From positions 1 through 42,525 of the IMG/VR virus record IMGVR_UViG_3300024518_002195: 42,525 bases of DNA. One strand, written 5' to 3'. Source of the DNA: a virus. The notes under the pieces were generated by a model. That model worked only from the letters and a program-made list of their open reading frames with translations, was not told the DNA's origin and searched no databases. How positions within the stretch are numbered: the first letter of the stretch is position 1; each line of letters begins with the position of its first letter. Shown here piece by piece: positions 17,174 to 25,311 of the stretch. Both the position numbers and the translations under genes were made by a program.

Positions 17174-17989
17174 TTATCCTTGTTGGAAATCCAAAGGTCC
17201 TGCTAAGACTTGAAATCCTCCTCCTATTGCACTCGCTGCCGCATTTGCCACTAATGGGAAAGTATAACTATTTTCTTCTGTTCTAGTAGTTGGCATTCCT
17301 GGTTGTGGTATACCGGTTGTTTGTACCATGGTTATTGAATAACCACCATAAACATTTGCCCCTGAAAGATGTGAAACTGCCTCAGTATTACTGGGAACCG
17401 TTCCTCTAAATTGAGCATTTGTTCCTCGTACTAATCCAGTTAAAGTATTTGTTGCGTTTCCAGTGTATCTAATAACTTCATTTTTATAATGAGAATCTCC
17501 TGCCGCACCAGTAGTTTGTACTTTTTCAACTACAATCCATCCAGATGGAGGAAATGCAGATGAATCAGTGAGAATTAAAGATGTAGCGTTGGCTGTAATA
17601 TCTCCATTTAAAGTAGTGGATAATTCTAATCTAGCAACACTTACTCCACCTACTGGAGATTTAACTGCAGTGAATCTAACAATATCCTCATCCGATCTAG
17701 CACTAAAAGGTTCTGAAACTGTTACTTGTTTAGAAGCCGCTGCCATTGTAAATGGATTTTTTGGTAAAATATCTTGAGTACCAAACTCAGTTCTTGCTGG
17801 TCGCGCTTGATCTAAACCCTGAGGATCAGATACAAATGGTTTTGGGTTAAGTTGTGGTTGCTTGGGTTCGAATTCTGAATAATGAACAAAAGCTCCATTC
17901 CATTCTGTAACCATTTGTCTCCATGGATATGCTAATCCACTTCTGTCTGAAATTGCTAGTGCGTATTTTCCTTTTGCAAATTTTGCCAT
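17174..17989 (-). CDS. Neck/structural protein
   Basis: Product of 271 residues with a conserved-looking start (MAKFAKGKYALAISDRSGLA, then YPWRQMVTEWNGAFVH). Residues 95-200 are a Thr/Ser/Gly-rich beta domain. ATG 17989 makes a TAATG junction with the repeat gene upstream and is preferred to the ATG 9 bases earlier. I do not recognise the family with certainty; position between two adaptor-type genes suggests a neck protein. Confidence 0.6.
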   Translation of the reverse strand: MAKFAKGKYALAISDRSGLAYPWRQMVTEWNGAFVHYSEFEPKQPQLNPKPFVSDPQGLDQARPARTEFGTQDILPKNPFTMAAASKQVTVSEPFSARSDEDIVRFTAVKSPVGGVSVARLELSTTLNGDITANATSLILTDSSAFPPSGWIVVEKVQTTGAAGDSHYKNEVIRYTGNATNTLTGLVRGTNAQFRGTVPSNTEAVSHLSGANVYGGYSITMVQTTGIPQPGMPTTRTEENSYTFPLVANAAASAIGGGFQVLAGPLDFQQG

Positions 17990-18189
17990 TACTTCCAACC
18001 TTTCTTAGCTAGTTTAGGCTTTCCTTTAATTACAAGCCCACCTTTTTTTAACCAATGTTTTCTAGGCGGTTGTTTTTTATCTTCTTTAGGATTGCCTTCT
18101 TTGTCAACTAACCAATGTTTTTTAGGTGGCTGTTCTATAGCTTTTTTAGGATTGCCTTCTTTGTCAACTATCCAATGTTTTTCAGTCAT
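17989..18189 (-). CDS. Basic protein of three KHWxVDKEGNPK repeats
   Basis: Product of 66 residues, very basic. Two full copies of KHW-(I/L)-VDKEGNPK (4-15 and 24-35) and a third degenerate copy (KHWLKKGGL, 44-52) are separated by QPP-(K/R) linkers. The DNA repeats are also nearly identical, so the expansion is recent. I know no function; a small nucleic-acid-binding or head-packed protein is possible from its charge. Confidence 0.6.
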   Translation of the reverse strand: MTEKHWIVDKEGNPKKAIEQPPKKHWLVDKEGNPKEDKKQPPRKHWLKKGGLVIKGKPKLAKKGWK

Positions 18190-18191
18190 AA

Positions 18192-19130
18192 TTAAATACT
18201 CGGGTAATAAGTTTTAGGAGAAATATAAACACTCGCTGGAGAGCCGTCCTCTTGAAGTGCTCTGTTTAGTTCATCCTCATAAATTAATTTCATTTCTTGT
18301 GTTCTCTGTGGAGCTTTTTTCATCGACATGTAAAAAGATAAGCCCGCACACATTGCCGGGACAAATCTATTAACTATATCAGCTTCATTAGTATAGGCCC
18401 CTGCATCTTGAATTCTTTTTACATAATAGAAATACATAAAGTCACCATTCTGAGTACTACCTGGGGTTAAATATAAAGTAACTGTAGTTCTATCTATAAA
18501 TCTTTGAACCCAATATTGAGAGGGTTGCCCTGTTGCTATTTTATTTGAAAAAGCAGAATACTGTGATCTATTTACTTTTGATAAAGGAGTATCTACATTT
18601 GAAGTTGTTCTAAAACTTGACTCAAGAATATCTGAGCACATCTCTGCAATATTTGTAACTGTGTCTGCAGAAGAATGACTCGCTGCTGTTGTACTATCAA
18701 TTCCTCTATTTGCAGTTGAAGAAACGATTAAATTTAAACTTGAAATAGAAGAATATTTTATAACTTCAGAATTAATTCTAATTTTTCCAGAAGAAGGCAT
18801 CTGGGCCACGGAAGCAACTGGAATAGTTAAAGCCGTTGCATTAATTCCAGCTGTTAATGTAGTTGTGATTCCATCAGAGTCTCCATCGGTTGGTGAACGA
18901 TAGATAACATAATTATTTTGATCTGTTGCTAATGTAAATGCGTGTTCAGCTATTTCCCAAAAGTGTACACCTCTATTGTCCCACTCCTGAAATAAAATAT
19001 TTAATGATCTTCTAGCTGATCTTAAATCATTTCCAGAATAATCAAAAAATCCTAATCTTTCAAAAGACTCAGTAATAATTTCATCTATCGAGAATGTCTT
19101 CTCGAATGTAGTTGTGCCAGAAAAAGCCAC
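18192..19130 (-). CDS. P22 gp4-like head-tail connector
   Basis: Product of 312 residues. The N-terminus (FSIDEIITESFERLGF, then SGNDLRSARRSLNILFQEWDNRG) is the helical pattern of podoviral tail accessory/connector proteins that bind under the portal (P22 gp4 type). A beta-rich insert (about 75-160) is followed by a second helical part (NRFVPAMCAGLSFYMSMKKA). It would act with the 216-aa adaptor in closing the filled head. Assignment is by pattern memory. Confidence 0.68.
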   Translation of the reverse strand: MAFSGTTTFEKTFSIDEIITESFERLGFFDYSGNDLRSARRSLNILFQEWDNRGVHFWEIAEHAFTLATDQNNYVIYRSPTDGDSDGITTTLTAGINATALTIPVASVAQMPSSGKIRINSEVIKYSSISSLNLIVSSTANRGIDSTTAASHSSADTVTNIAEMCSDILESSFRTTSNVDTPLSKVNRSQYSAFSNKIATGQPSQYWVQRFIDRTTVTLYLTPGSTQNGDFMYFYYVKRIQDAGAYTNEADIVNRFVPAMCAGLSFYMSMKKAPQRTQEMKLIYEDELNRALQEDGSPASVYISPKTYYPSI

Positions 19131-19139
19131 TTAGTCCTC

Positions 19140-19445
19140 CTAGTTGCTACTTCCACCACTATGAAAAACTGTCGCTGCTACAACGTGTTCCGTAGTGAAG
19201 GCTGTGTAAACTCCACCTTTACATAAAATCGGTTGCGGAAAATTTATTGTAATCCCTTCAGCTATAGCAGGGGTCTTACATCTAAACATTACTGTACCAG
19301 TGGAATTTTCATTATGGATAGAAAAATTTCCAGCAGTTGTATGACTGTCTAGATAAACTCCATAAACTCTTGTTCTTCCTACTTGCACGGTAGTGCCTTC
19401 AGTATTTATATAACTGGCCTGTATATTTGGCGATTGAATCGTCAT
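19140..19445 (-). CDS. Small structural protein
   Basis: Product of 101 residues, beta-rich, without known motifs. The pattern GVYLDSHTTAGNFSIHNENS and the C-terminal strands fit a small head or tail surface protein. A strong cUUCGg hairpin sits just upstream. Function unknown. Confidence 0.6.
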   Translation of the reverse strand: MTIQSPNIQASYINTEGTTVQVGRTRVYGVYLDSHTTAGNFSIHNENSTGTVMFRCKTPAIAEGITINFPQPILCKGGVYTAFTTEHVVAATVFHSGGSSN

Positions 19446-19466
19446 AATTTGTATCTCCTATTCTTG

Positions 19467-19488
19467 TAAGCTCCCGAAGGAGCTCACA
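19467..19488 (-). terminator. UUCG-tetraloop hairpin between structural genes
   Basis: Read on the minus strand, GTGAGCTCC and GGAGCTTAC form a 9-bp stem (one G-U pair) closed by TTCG, giving the very stable c(UUCG)g tetraloop. There is no T run after it, so it more likely protects or processes the mRNA, or reduces downstream expression, than stops transcription fully. Confidence 0.55.
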
Positions 19489-19503
19489 AAATTTATTTAT
19501 CTA

Positions 19504-20058
19504 TTAACTCCAAGGGGTAACCATTGTGCCGTTACCATTTAAAGCGCAGTGGATAAGCCAAACGCCATCCGCAGCCGCTCTACAATAAACTATTGAACCG
19601 CCGAGTCCACCTCGTGTACTACCGTCCAAAGTTAAAGTATCAGCTCCTGCCGCATTAAATCCTTCCATAGAATTATCTCCAGTATCAACATACTGAGCAG
19701 TTCCTTGAAATACATCAGCATTACTTCTACCTGCTGCAGTTCCTGCATTCAAAGTAAAAGTTTCACCTGATAGATTTGCCGTTAACAGAAATGTGATTTC
19801 ATATCCAACTCTGTTAAGAGAGTTTGGATCATCTGATCCTGCTACATTAGCTGTAGTTGTAGTTATGATTTCAGGTAGGTTGAAAACAACTGTGTTGTTT
19901 GCCAGTTGTACTACTTTGCCTTGATACAAATCGATGCCAGTTATATTCGTGCCACCATCAACAGTACCTGCTCCTATTGTCCCTGTCGCCATGTCTGGAC
20001 CTGATCCTAAGAATCCTCTTAAAGATCTTATTGGTCCACTAAACGTTGTTCTTGCCAT
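19504..20058 (-). CDS. Structural protein, head-decoration or fibre type
   Basis: Product of 184 residues. The basic start (MARTTFSGPIRSLRGFLGSG) is followed by a beta-rich Gly/Thr/Asn domain (about 50-180) resembling proteins that coat phage heads. No enzyme motif. It is the first gene after the promoter at 20143-20171, so it starts a new transcription unit for the neck and tail genes. Confidence 0.6.
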   Translation of the reverse strand: MARTTFSGPIRSLRGFLGSGPDMATGTIGAGTVDGGTNITGIDLYQGKVVQLANNTVVFNLPEIITTTTANVAGSDDPNSLNRVGYEITFLLTANLSGETFTLNAGTAAGRSNADVFQGTAQYVDTGDNSMEGFNAAGADTLTLDGSTRGGLGGSIVYCRAAADGVWLIHCALNGNGTMVTPWS

Positions 20059-20142
20059 TTTATTCTCCTAGTTTGTAGGATATCGTCTCTAGGCCGTCGA
20101 CTATACGCGTCGATATCCAATTAATAATTGTATAGTAATTTG

Positions 20143-20171
20143 TTTATAGCTTAATTTTTGATTGAGTGCAA
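20143..20171 (-). promoter_or_regulatory. Sigma70-like promoter for the neck/tail operon
   Basis: Minus strand: TTGCAC (20171-20166), a 17-base spacer, then TATAAA (20148-20143), about 85 bases upstream of the structural gene starting at 20058. An inverted repeat GGATATCG/CGATATCC at 20078-20118 lies between promoter and gene and could be an operator. Confidence 0.6.
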
Positions 20172-20215
20172 GAGATCCTACGGCAAAAGTACGATTTCAG
20201 CGATGTGGCGTTTAT

Positions 20216-20425
20216 TTAAGTGGCCACAGAAACTTCGGGTGCTGAATTACTGATCTTAATTTCTCTGTCAGCAATTTTGAACTCTTCAGCTTTGATCTGG
20301 GTGATGATAGATCTAATCTTTTCATCAATCTCGACCATATTAAGAGTATATTTTCCATGTTGATTATACTCATACTGCCACCCTAACTCCAAGGACCTCT
20401 TTTGTTTGTATAGGTCTTCGGTCAT
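20216..20425 (-). CDS. Small coiled-coil hypothetical protein
   Basis: Product of 69 residues, helical and charged, with no known motif. The start at ATG 20425 is set by a strong AGGAGG six bases upstream; a longer reading from 20440 places the first ATG in front of that site. It overlaps the end of the previous gene by about 56 bases in another frame, unusual for this genome, so one of the two genes may be extended wrongly. The 160 bases after it hold the 20143-20171 promoter. Confidence 0.55.
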   Translation of the reverse strand: MTEDLYKQKRSLELGWQYEYNQHGKYTLNMVEIDEKIRSIITQIKAEEFKIADREIKISNSAPEVSVAT

Positions 20426-20612
20426 GACTAACCTCCTCATAGGTTATTCTGTTAGGAACATCTCTAAACATTCCCGATGATTCCCACTTTACACTTTTTT
20501 CTCCTAATTTGTCAACAATAGATTTTTCAATAGATTCGCGATTATCTTCAGCTGAAATTTGAAATTTAGCGTGATAATCATATGCCCAGATGTGTACAAG
20601 ATATTCCTTCAT
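20370..20612 (-). CDS. Small hypothetical protein
   Basis: Product of 80 residues with an aromatic start (MKEYLVHIWAYDYHAKFQIS). This could be a compact alpha/beta fold. The last 18 residues overlap the next gene in another frame. It lies between the capsid gene and the neck operon; function unknown. Confidence 0.5.
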   Translation of the reverse strand: MKEYLVHIWAYDYHAKFQISAEDNRESIEKSIVDKLGEKSVKWESSGMFRDVPNRITYEEVSHDRRPIQTKEVLGVRVAV

Positions 20613-20632
20613 TTATTCTTTCTATTTGTAAA

Positions 20633-20659
20633 TTGTGGCGGAACTATGTCCCGCCACAA
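20633..20659 (-). terminator. Hairpin downstream of the major capsid gene
   Basis: Perfect 9-bp stem TTGTGGCGG/CCGCCACAA with a 9-base loop, 15 bases after the capsid stop on the minus strand, followed by TTTAC. A GC-rich hairpin after a capsid gene is typical of phage late terminators or mRNA-stabilising stems. Confidence 0.65.
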
Positions 20660-20673
20660 AATATTATTTTATA

Positions 20674-21585
20674 TTAAGCACCTTGAACGCCAAAGATACC
20701 TCTATAGTCGGATACACCAAATCTGTATCTTTCTCTAGCTTTGTATCTTACGTTGCCAGTATCGAAATCACCTTCCATCGCTGTTTTGATGGGAGTTCTC
20801 TCGAAGTACTTCATTCCATTTGGAACATCAGTGATAACATACCAAGAATCTGCATCAGTTAAGAAATTGTTCACTCTGTAACCTTGAGGAACCATTCCCA
20901 TAGAAACGATTGCATTGATATCATTATCAGCTGTACTAGTTCTACCTTGTGACTTCATAAGTCTCTCAGCATTAAATTGGCCGGCAGGTGGAACGATCAT
21001 TTTCATTCCTCTTGCAGCAATTTTTAAACCTCTTTCGTCCGTCATTGCAGCGATGTCTATTAAAGACTGCTCCAATGATGTTTCGTTAAGGTCCGCTTGA
21101 GTTGTCAAAGTATTACTAACTGTTCCAGCGATTGTTGGGTGATTAGTCGCAAATAATGCAGACCCATCTCCTGAGAGATAAGTTGCCGTTTGCGGTAACC
21201 CATTAATCAATGGATCAACTGCTTTGATTTGTTTAGTATTCGCCATGGATCTAGCTAATGCTTTTGTATATCTAGACGCGAGTCTATCGTACAAATTATC
21301 CTCGATCGCTTCTTCAGTGATCGCGAATGCTAATGCAATTGTTTCCATAGTGTAACGTGCTGTGTAAGTCTCTTGAGCATTGTCAAAAGTTACTGCACCA
21401 CCTTCCGGTTTAACCGCTGCATTTGCAAAACCAGATAACATAACTTCTTCTTCGAACGCTCTGTCCGAAGTTTCTGTTACGTATACCTCAGCATGCTGAT
21501 TTTCATAACGTTTATATTCCAGGCCGAATAAAGCATTCAAACCTGGCTCTAGTTCTTTAACTAGTTGTCCTCGTGATATAGCCAT
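20674..21585 (-). CDS. Major capsid protein (HK97 fold, Mu gpT-like)
   Basis: Main shell protein, 303 residues. The start MAISRGQLVKELEPGLNALFG, the central ALAFAITEEAIEDN and LFATNHPTIAGTVSN, and MIVPPAGQFNAERLM with a late RFGVSDYRGIFGV form the pattern of Mu gpT-like major head proteins. No N-terminal delta domain is visible, which fits the presence of a separate scaffold gene. It is flanked by a decoration-like gene (10 bases upstream) and a hairpin downstream, so high expression is expected. Confidence 0.85.
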   Translation of the reverse strand: MAISRGQLVKELEPGLNALFGLEYKRYENQHAEVYVTETSDRAFEEEVMLSGFANAAVKPEGGAVTFDNAQETYTARYTMETIALAFAITEEAIEDNLYDRLASRYTKALARSMANTKQIKAVDPLINGLPQTATYLSGDGSALFATNHPTIAGTVSNTLTTQADLNETSLEQSLIDIAAMTDERGLKIAARGMKMIVPPAGQFNAERLMKSQGRTSTADNDINAIVSMGMVPQGYRVNNFLTDADSWYVITDVPNGMKYFERTPIKTAMEGDFDTGNVRYKARERYRFGVSDYRGIFGVQGA

Positions 21586-21594
21586 GTTATTCTC

Positions 21595-22170
21595 CTATAC
21601 TCCATTCACCGCTGATTTTAACCAGTGTTCATTAACAGTAACGACCCAATTTACATTGGCTGAGCCAATTTCGTTGTCCGCTATGTTTTTTGAAACGCCT
21701 AGTACTTTAAGTTGACCGCTTGCCGTAGAAGCAGTTGCGTCATCCAAACTAACTTTTGAAACATAGTTAGCTGAATCTCCTGCTACGTAAGAGATATCGA
21801 AGTTCATAAAAACATCCGTCTGTGCTGACGCACCTGCGTTGTTCGATTTGATCTCGAATCTCTCATAAGGGTCATCTGCTACGAAACCAACAATATCAGT
21901 TGCCGCATTTGATGCAGCGAGATTGTTAGCCCACGTAGGCTTGCTTGTTGTTGAATCAGTGTAGAAAATACCGTTCAATCCACCTAAGATAGTTTCGCCT
22001 GCTATCGCTCTTACTATTACTCCATTGGAACTAGCTTTCACTGGATCCTGGAAGAAAATAGCACTAGTCGTACTAGCCGCTACTGTATACTCAGATAAAC
22101 CTTGGTTATCATCATTCTGTCCAACTTTACCGATTGCTCTTAAGCCGAATCGGTTACTTGTATTTGCCAT
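21595..22170 (-). CDS. Head decoration-like protein
   Basis: Product of 191 residues. MANTSNRFGLRAIGKVGQND, then a run of beta strands with GNSA-type loops, is the usual look of the protein encoded just before the Mu-like capsid gene in marine podoviruses. It likely binds the outside of the head. The start has an AGGAGG-like sequence upstream (GGAGGCC). Function is inferred from pattern and place. Confidence 0.68.
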   Translation of the reverse strand: MANTSNRFGLRAIGKVGQNDDNQGLSEYTVAASTTSAIFFQDPVKASSNGVIVRAIAGETILGGLNGIFYTDSTTSKPTWANNLAASNAATDIVGFVADDPYERFEIKSNNAGASAQTDVFMNFDISYVAGDSANYVSKVSLDDATASTASGQLKVLGVSKNIADNEIGSANVNWVVTVNEHWLKSAVNGV

Positions 22171-22251
22171 GATGGCCTCCTTAATTGACCTGCCCTTTCG
22201 AGCCTCCAGTCATTGTTTATCTTACCTTTGTGGTTGGGAATCGTTAAAAAA

Positions 22252-22710
22252 TTAACTTTTCTTTGAGCCACCAAAAGTTACGCGAGATTGTCTATCAATA
22301 TTGATAGGCATACTCTGATGCTCTTCCTTCATAAGATCGTTGTCTAGCGCTTCTACTTTATCATTATGTTGTTTTGCATAATAATCAGCTCTGGCTTGCA
22401 CGATCTCGTCCGGTACTCTAGCGAGCACTAGGCCGCCAACTCCGATCACTCCCTTATATTTGCCGTCCTCAACTACTGGATAACCGCCGTCTGGATATTC
22501 ATCAGATCTAACTAATTCATATCCTGATCTAATCCGACCTTGGACATTTTTAACGTCCTGAAAGCCCATAGACTCAGCTCTTATCCACCTGTGCTGAAAA
22601 CCTGTTGGCGCAGGGGGTGCATCTAAAGATGATGGTGGAGACCAAACTTTTTTTTGAGATTCCTTTTCTCTAGTTTGACTCGCACGGGGGGTTTTTTTAT
22701 CTGTACTCAT
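22252..22710 (-). CDS. Hypothetical head-region protein
   Basis: Product of 152 residues. The first 40 are basic and disordered (Lys, Arg, Ser, Pro), then comes a compact domain with GFQHRWIRAESMGFQ and VGGLVLARVPDEIV. It sits between scaffold and decoration genes, so a head-assembly role is plausible. Family not recognised. Confidence 0.6.
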   Translation of the reverse strand: MSTDKKTPRASQTREKESQKKVWSPPSSLDAPPAPTGFQHRWIRAESMGFQDVKNVQGRIRSGYELVRSDEYPDGGYPVVEDGKYKGVIGVGGLVLARVPDEIVQARADYYAKQHNDKVEALDNDLMKEEHQSMPINIDRQSRVTFGGSKKS

Positions 22711-22714
22711 ATGC

Positions 22715-23716
22715 TTATGCCTCCTTCGTGATGTTTAATTGTTTCGCATACTCTTCAAGTGGCACACCTAATTTTTTAGCGATTGTAACTTGTGAGGGTG
22801 TGAGTCTCACGGTTTTGCGACCGGGTTTTACGCTTCGCTTCGCTGAAGCTACTGTTTGCGTCGGCTTGGTCGTTCCTTCCGCTAATGTTGTTCTATCAAA
22901 TTTATGGGGGAAATCAAGCTTTATTCTCTTGTCTATTTCCGCATAATATTCGTCACTTGATGGATCAAAGCCTTCTTTTTCAGTTAGTGTTTTATGAAGA
23001 TCAAAGGCAGTATAGGTCATGGCATTATTTTGGCCAAACCATTCATTTTTTTCTGCCCAGGCTTCTGCTTTAGGATCGGGTGTCCCTTTAGCTGCTAACG
23101 ATCTAGCAAGACTTGGTTCCTTTATCTTGGCTTGTTGATGTTTATTATACTCTTCTTGTGCAGCTTTAGTGTCTCTAAGTTGTACATTTCTAACACCTAA
23201 TTCAGATATATCCTGCAAAGCGGTTGCTTCTGCACCTAGATCATTTGCTTCTCTAGCGGCAGCAAGTTTTGCTTTCGCAGCTTCTAAACCGGTTTTAATA
23301 CCTTCTTCAGAAACAGACAAATAGCTTGGTTCAAGCTTAGCAATTTTAGCATCAGTTTTTTCTTTTGCTTGAATCACTCTCTGCGCATAACCGATGGCTT
23401 CATCTTTTTGCCGTTCTGCTTCACGCATTTTTTTAGTTAGCTTAGCTATTCTTTTCTGAACACTGTCAGAGTATTGCTCTAATTCTTTTTCTTTTTCATC
23501 TTTAAATTCTTTTTCTACTTTTACTTCTTTCACTTCTTCAACCACTGGTTCTACAGCGGGTTTTTCTTCAACTACTTCTCTAACCGTAGGTTCTTCTTTT
23601 TGAACAACCTCTTTTTCTTCGATAGCAGCTTCGTCTTTTTTTTCAGGGATATCAACATCCATTGCTGGACCGGATGTATCAATATCTACTGTTTTCTTTT
23701 CTTCTGCTTCTGGCAT
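22715..23716 (-). CDS. Scaffolding protein
   Basis: Capsid scaffold of 333 residues. The first 85 residues are acidic, Val-, Glu- and Lys-rich repeats; the middle is a long coiled coil (YSDSVQKRIAKLTKKMREAE, about 80-200); the C-terminus has AWAEKNEWFGQNNAMTYTAF and a basic tail (KRSVKPGRKTVRL) suited to binding the shell. No protease motif is visible. The position just before the head genes fits. Confidence 0.75.
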   Translation of the reverse strand: MPEAEEKKTVDIDTSGPAMDVDIPEKKDEAAIEEKEVVQKEEPTVREVVEEKPAVEPVVEEVKEVKVEKEFKDEKEKELEQYSDSVQKRIAKLTKKMREAERQKDEAIGYAQRVIQAKEKTDAKIAKLEPSYLSVSEEGIKTGLEAAKAKLAAAREANDLGAEATALQDISELGVRNVQLRDTKAAQEEYNKHQQAKIKEPSLARSLAAKGTPDPKAEAWAEKNEWFGQNNAMTYTAFDLHKTLTEKEGFDPSSDEYYAEIDKRIKLDFPHKFDRTTLAEGTTKPTQTVASAKRSVKPGRKTVRLTPSQVTIAKKLGVPLEEYAKQLNITKEA

Positions 23717-23730
23717 AGTTATCTCCTATG

Positions 23731-24198
23731 TTAATATTGATGAAATATATCTGAGGGATTATCGATGGTTGCTAAAATTTCATCGTCGTTTAGCAATCTT
23801 ACTTCCCCTCCATCTATCAGGATTCTTGATCCTGCATATCTTGCAAAGATTACCCAGTCTCCCTTTTTACACCAAGGGCCTTCTGGGAATTTTTCTTTGT
23901 CGTAGCAATGTGGTCCTGTTTTTAAAACAAGTCCACAAGTTGAAGCGACTTGTGATCGCTCAATAGTTTCATCGGCTAAATGTATGCCGCCTTTAGTTTT
24001 TTGTCCCATCTTAAATGGTAAAATCAACATTCTCCACCCAGTAGGGGTTGGAAGTTTAGTGGTTTCTTTATTTTGTAAAGATTCGAAAGAATCTTTTTGT
24101 TTTTTAGTTTCTGTTTCTTGAAAATCTTTGTATTTATCTAATAATGCTGTTTTATTAGTCTTCTTCTGAGGTGTTGAACTTAATAACGGTTCCTTCAT
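23731..24198 (-). CDS. GroES-like co-chaperonin with N-terminal extension
   Basis: Product of 155 residues. Residues 50-146 form a Cpn10 fold: GWRMLILPFKMGQKTKGGIH, then the mobile-loop region (66-85) with GGIHLAD in place of the bacterial GGIVLTG that contacts GroEL, then GDWVIFARYAGSRILIDGGE and DDEILATI at the C-terminus. It should cap host GroEL and help fold viral proteins, as T4 gp31 does for its capsid protein. Two unusual features: a charged 49-residue N-terminal extension, and an insert GPHCYDKEKFPEGPWCKK (95-112) with two Cys. It overlaps the upstream gene by 44 bases and lies beside scaffold and capsid. Confidence 0.85.
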   Translation of the reverse strand: MKEPLLSSTPQKKTNKTALLDKYKDFQETETKKQKDSFESLQNKETTKLPTPTGWRMLILPFKMGQKTKGGIHLADETIERSQVASTCGLVLKTGPHCYDKEKFPEGPWCKKGDWVIFARYAGSRILIDGGEVRLLNDDEILATIDNPSDIFHQY

Positions 24199-24388
24199 TT
24201 TTTTGCTCCTTCTTGTTTAGCAGGCTAGAGATATCCTGTGATATTTTATAGTAGGCATGGGCCTGTCCCATCATATATTTGTATTTCTCCATATTGTCAA
24301 CCCCTCCTGCGATCATTGCATCGCCGATTTGTTGATAGAGTTCTTTCAGATTTCTTTGTACTTTTTGCAGTATTGCTAATTCATCCAT
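24155..24388 (-). CDS. Small helical protein upstream of the co-chaperonin
   Basis: Product of 77 residues, fully helical, beginning MDELAILQKVQRNLKELYQQ with GGVDNMEKYKYMMGQAHAYY in the middle. This pattern occurs in small genes beside phage head modules. The last 44 bases overlap the co-chaperonin gene. Function unknown. Confidence 0.65.
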   Translation of the reverse strand: MDELAILQKVQRNLKELYQQIGDAMIAGGVDNMEKYKYMMGQAHAYYKISQDISSLLNKKEQKNEGTVIKFNTSEED

Positions 24389-24407
24389 TTTATTCTTTCT
24401 TGAATTT

Positions 24408-24647
24408 TTATACCATTCCTTTGTAATATTTAGCGTAGGATTTATTTCCTACTTTTACTCCGCCTAAATCTCCACGAATATAACTACCGTTATAATTTTT
24501 CTGAGCTTGTCTTATCATAGAGTTAGTTCCGCCATGTTTAAAGTGTTTTCTACCTTCTAGGGCTGCTTGTCTTGCAGTTTTAACAGGGGGCTTCTTCTTC
24601 TTCCCCTGCATCAGTTGCTGGAGTTTTTGAACGTCTTTCTGAGCCAT
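24408..24647 (-). CDS. Small basic protein
   Basis: Product of 79 residues, strongly basic with a QGKKKKPPVK segment and KHGGTNSMIRQAQKNY in the middle, no acidic clusters. Charge suggests nucleic acid binding or packing in the head. It starts in a TAATG junction with the gene before it, in a run of five tiny genes. Function unknown. Confidence 0.55.
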   Translation of the reverse strand: MAQKDVQKLQQLMQGKKKKPPVKTARQAALEGRKHFKHGGTNSMIRQAQKNYNGSYIRGDLGGVKVGNKSYAKYYKGMV

Positions 24648-24871
24648 TAGACTTTTGTTCTAGCGCCAATCAAAGTAATATTAGCATTAGAAGCTGTATT
24701 ATCGATTGCTCTTCTACCTTTATTAATTGTGATGGCATTTGCACCTAATGTACCAGTTTGTGGTAAACCCGGATTCGCTGCTGGTGGTTGAGTTATTCCT
24801 CTACCGTTCCCTGCACTTGTAGGTCCGTTTTTAATTAAAATTGAAGTGTTTATTCCTCTTTTATTTGTCAT
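24647..24871 (-). CDS. Small Gly/Asn/Thr-rich protein
   Basis: Product of 74 residues, low complexity, rich in Gly, Asn, Thr and Ala (NPGLPQTGTLGANAITINKG). It overlaps each neighbour by one base. I cannot assign a role; coupling to both neighbours is the best evidence that it is a gene. Confidence 0.55.
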   Translation of the reverse strand: MTNKRGINTSILIKNGPTSAGNGRGITQPPAANPGLPQTGTLGANAITINKGRRAIDNTASNANITLIGARTKV

Positions 24872-25065
24872 TATTTGATCTCCGCTCCGAAACCTCTAAG
24901 AGCCGCTCCTACAGAACCGCCATGTGAATGTAATTCACGTACAATTCTTTTTTTCTCAGATTTTAAATTTCTTTTGCCTTTTCTTGAATAAGCTTTTTCA
25001 GAATCAACACGACCAAGTTCTTCTAGTCTGTTTTCTCTGCTAGTGTTTTTTCTTTTTTTAGCCAC
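24871..25065 (-). CDS. Small lysine/arginine-rich protein
   Basis: Product of 64 residues, about a third Lys plus Arg (MAKKRKNTSRENRLEELGRV), with a short HSHGGSVGAALRGFGAEI tail. A DNA-binding or head-internal role is possible. It starts with a good GGAGG site (AGGAGGACACG before ATG). Confidence 0.55.
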   Translation of the reverse strand: MAKKRKNTSRENRLEELGRVDSEKAYSRKGKRNLKSEKKRIVRELHSHGGSVGAALRGFGAEIK

Positions 25066-25074
25066 GTGTCCTCC

Positions 25075-25263
25075 TTATGCTTTTGACGCGCCTCTAGACT
25101 CGTCTCGTCTAGATTTGTAGCTTTGTGTTTTTGTAGACTCTGCGCCACGTCTTTCACCTAAAGATTCGTCTAGTTTGTCATTAGCTGTTTGCTTCTTGAC
25201 AGACTTTCCGCTCTTGTAAGGGAATCTGGGTGCAAAGGGTCTTGTTCCAAAATCGTTTCTCAT
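25075..25263 (-). CDS. Small basic low-complexity protein
   Basis: Product of 62 residues, rich in Arg, Lys, Ser and Glu, probably disordered (DESLGERRGAESTKTQSYKS). It has an AAGGAG-type site before ATG 25263. Function unknown; it belongs to the same run of tiny genes. Confidence 0.5.
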   Translation of the reverse strand: MRNDFGTRPFAPRFPYKSGKSVKKQTANDKLDESLGERRGAESTKTQSYKSRRDESRGASKA

Positions 25264-25311
25264 AGTTTTCTCCTTGATTGTTTATATTGTTTTTATTAAT
25301 TGATGTCTAGC

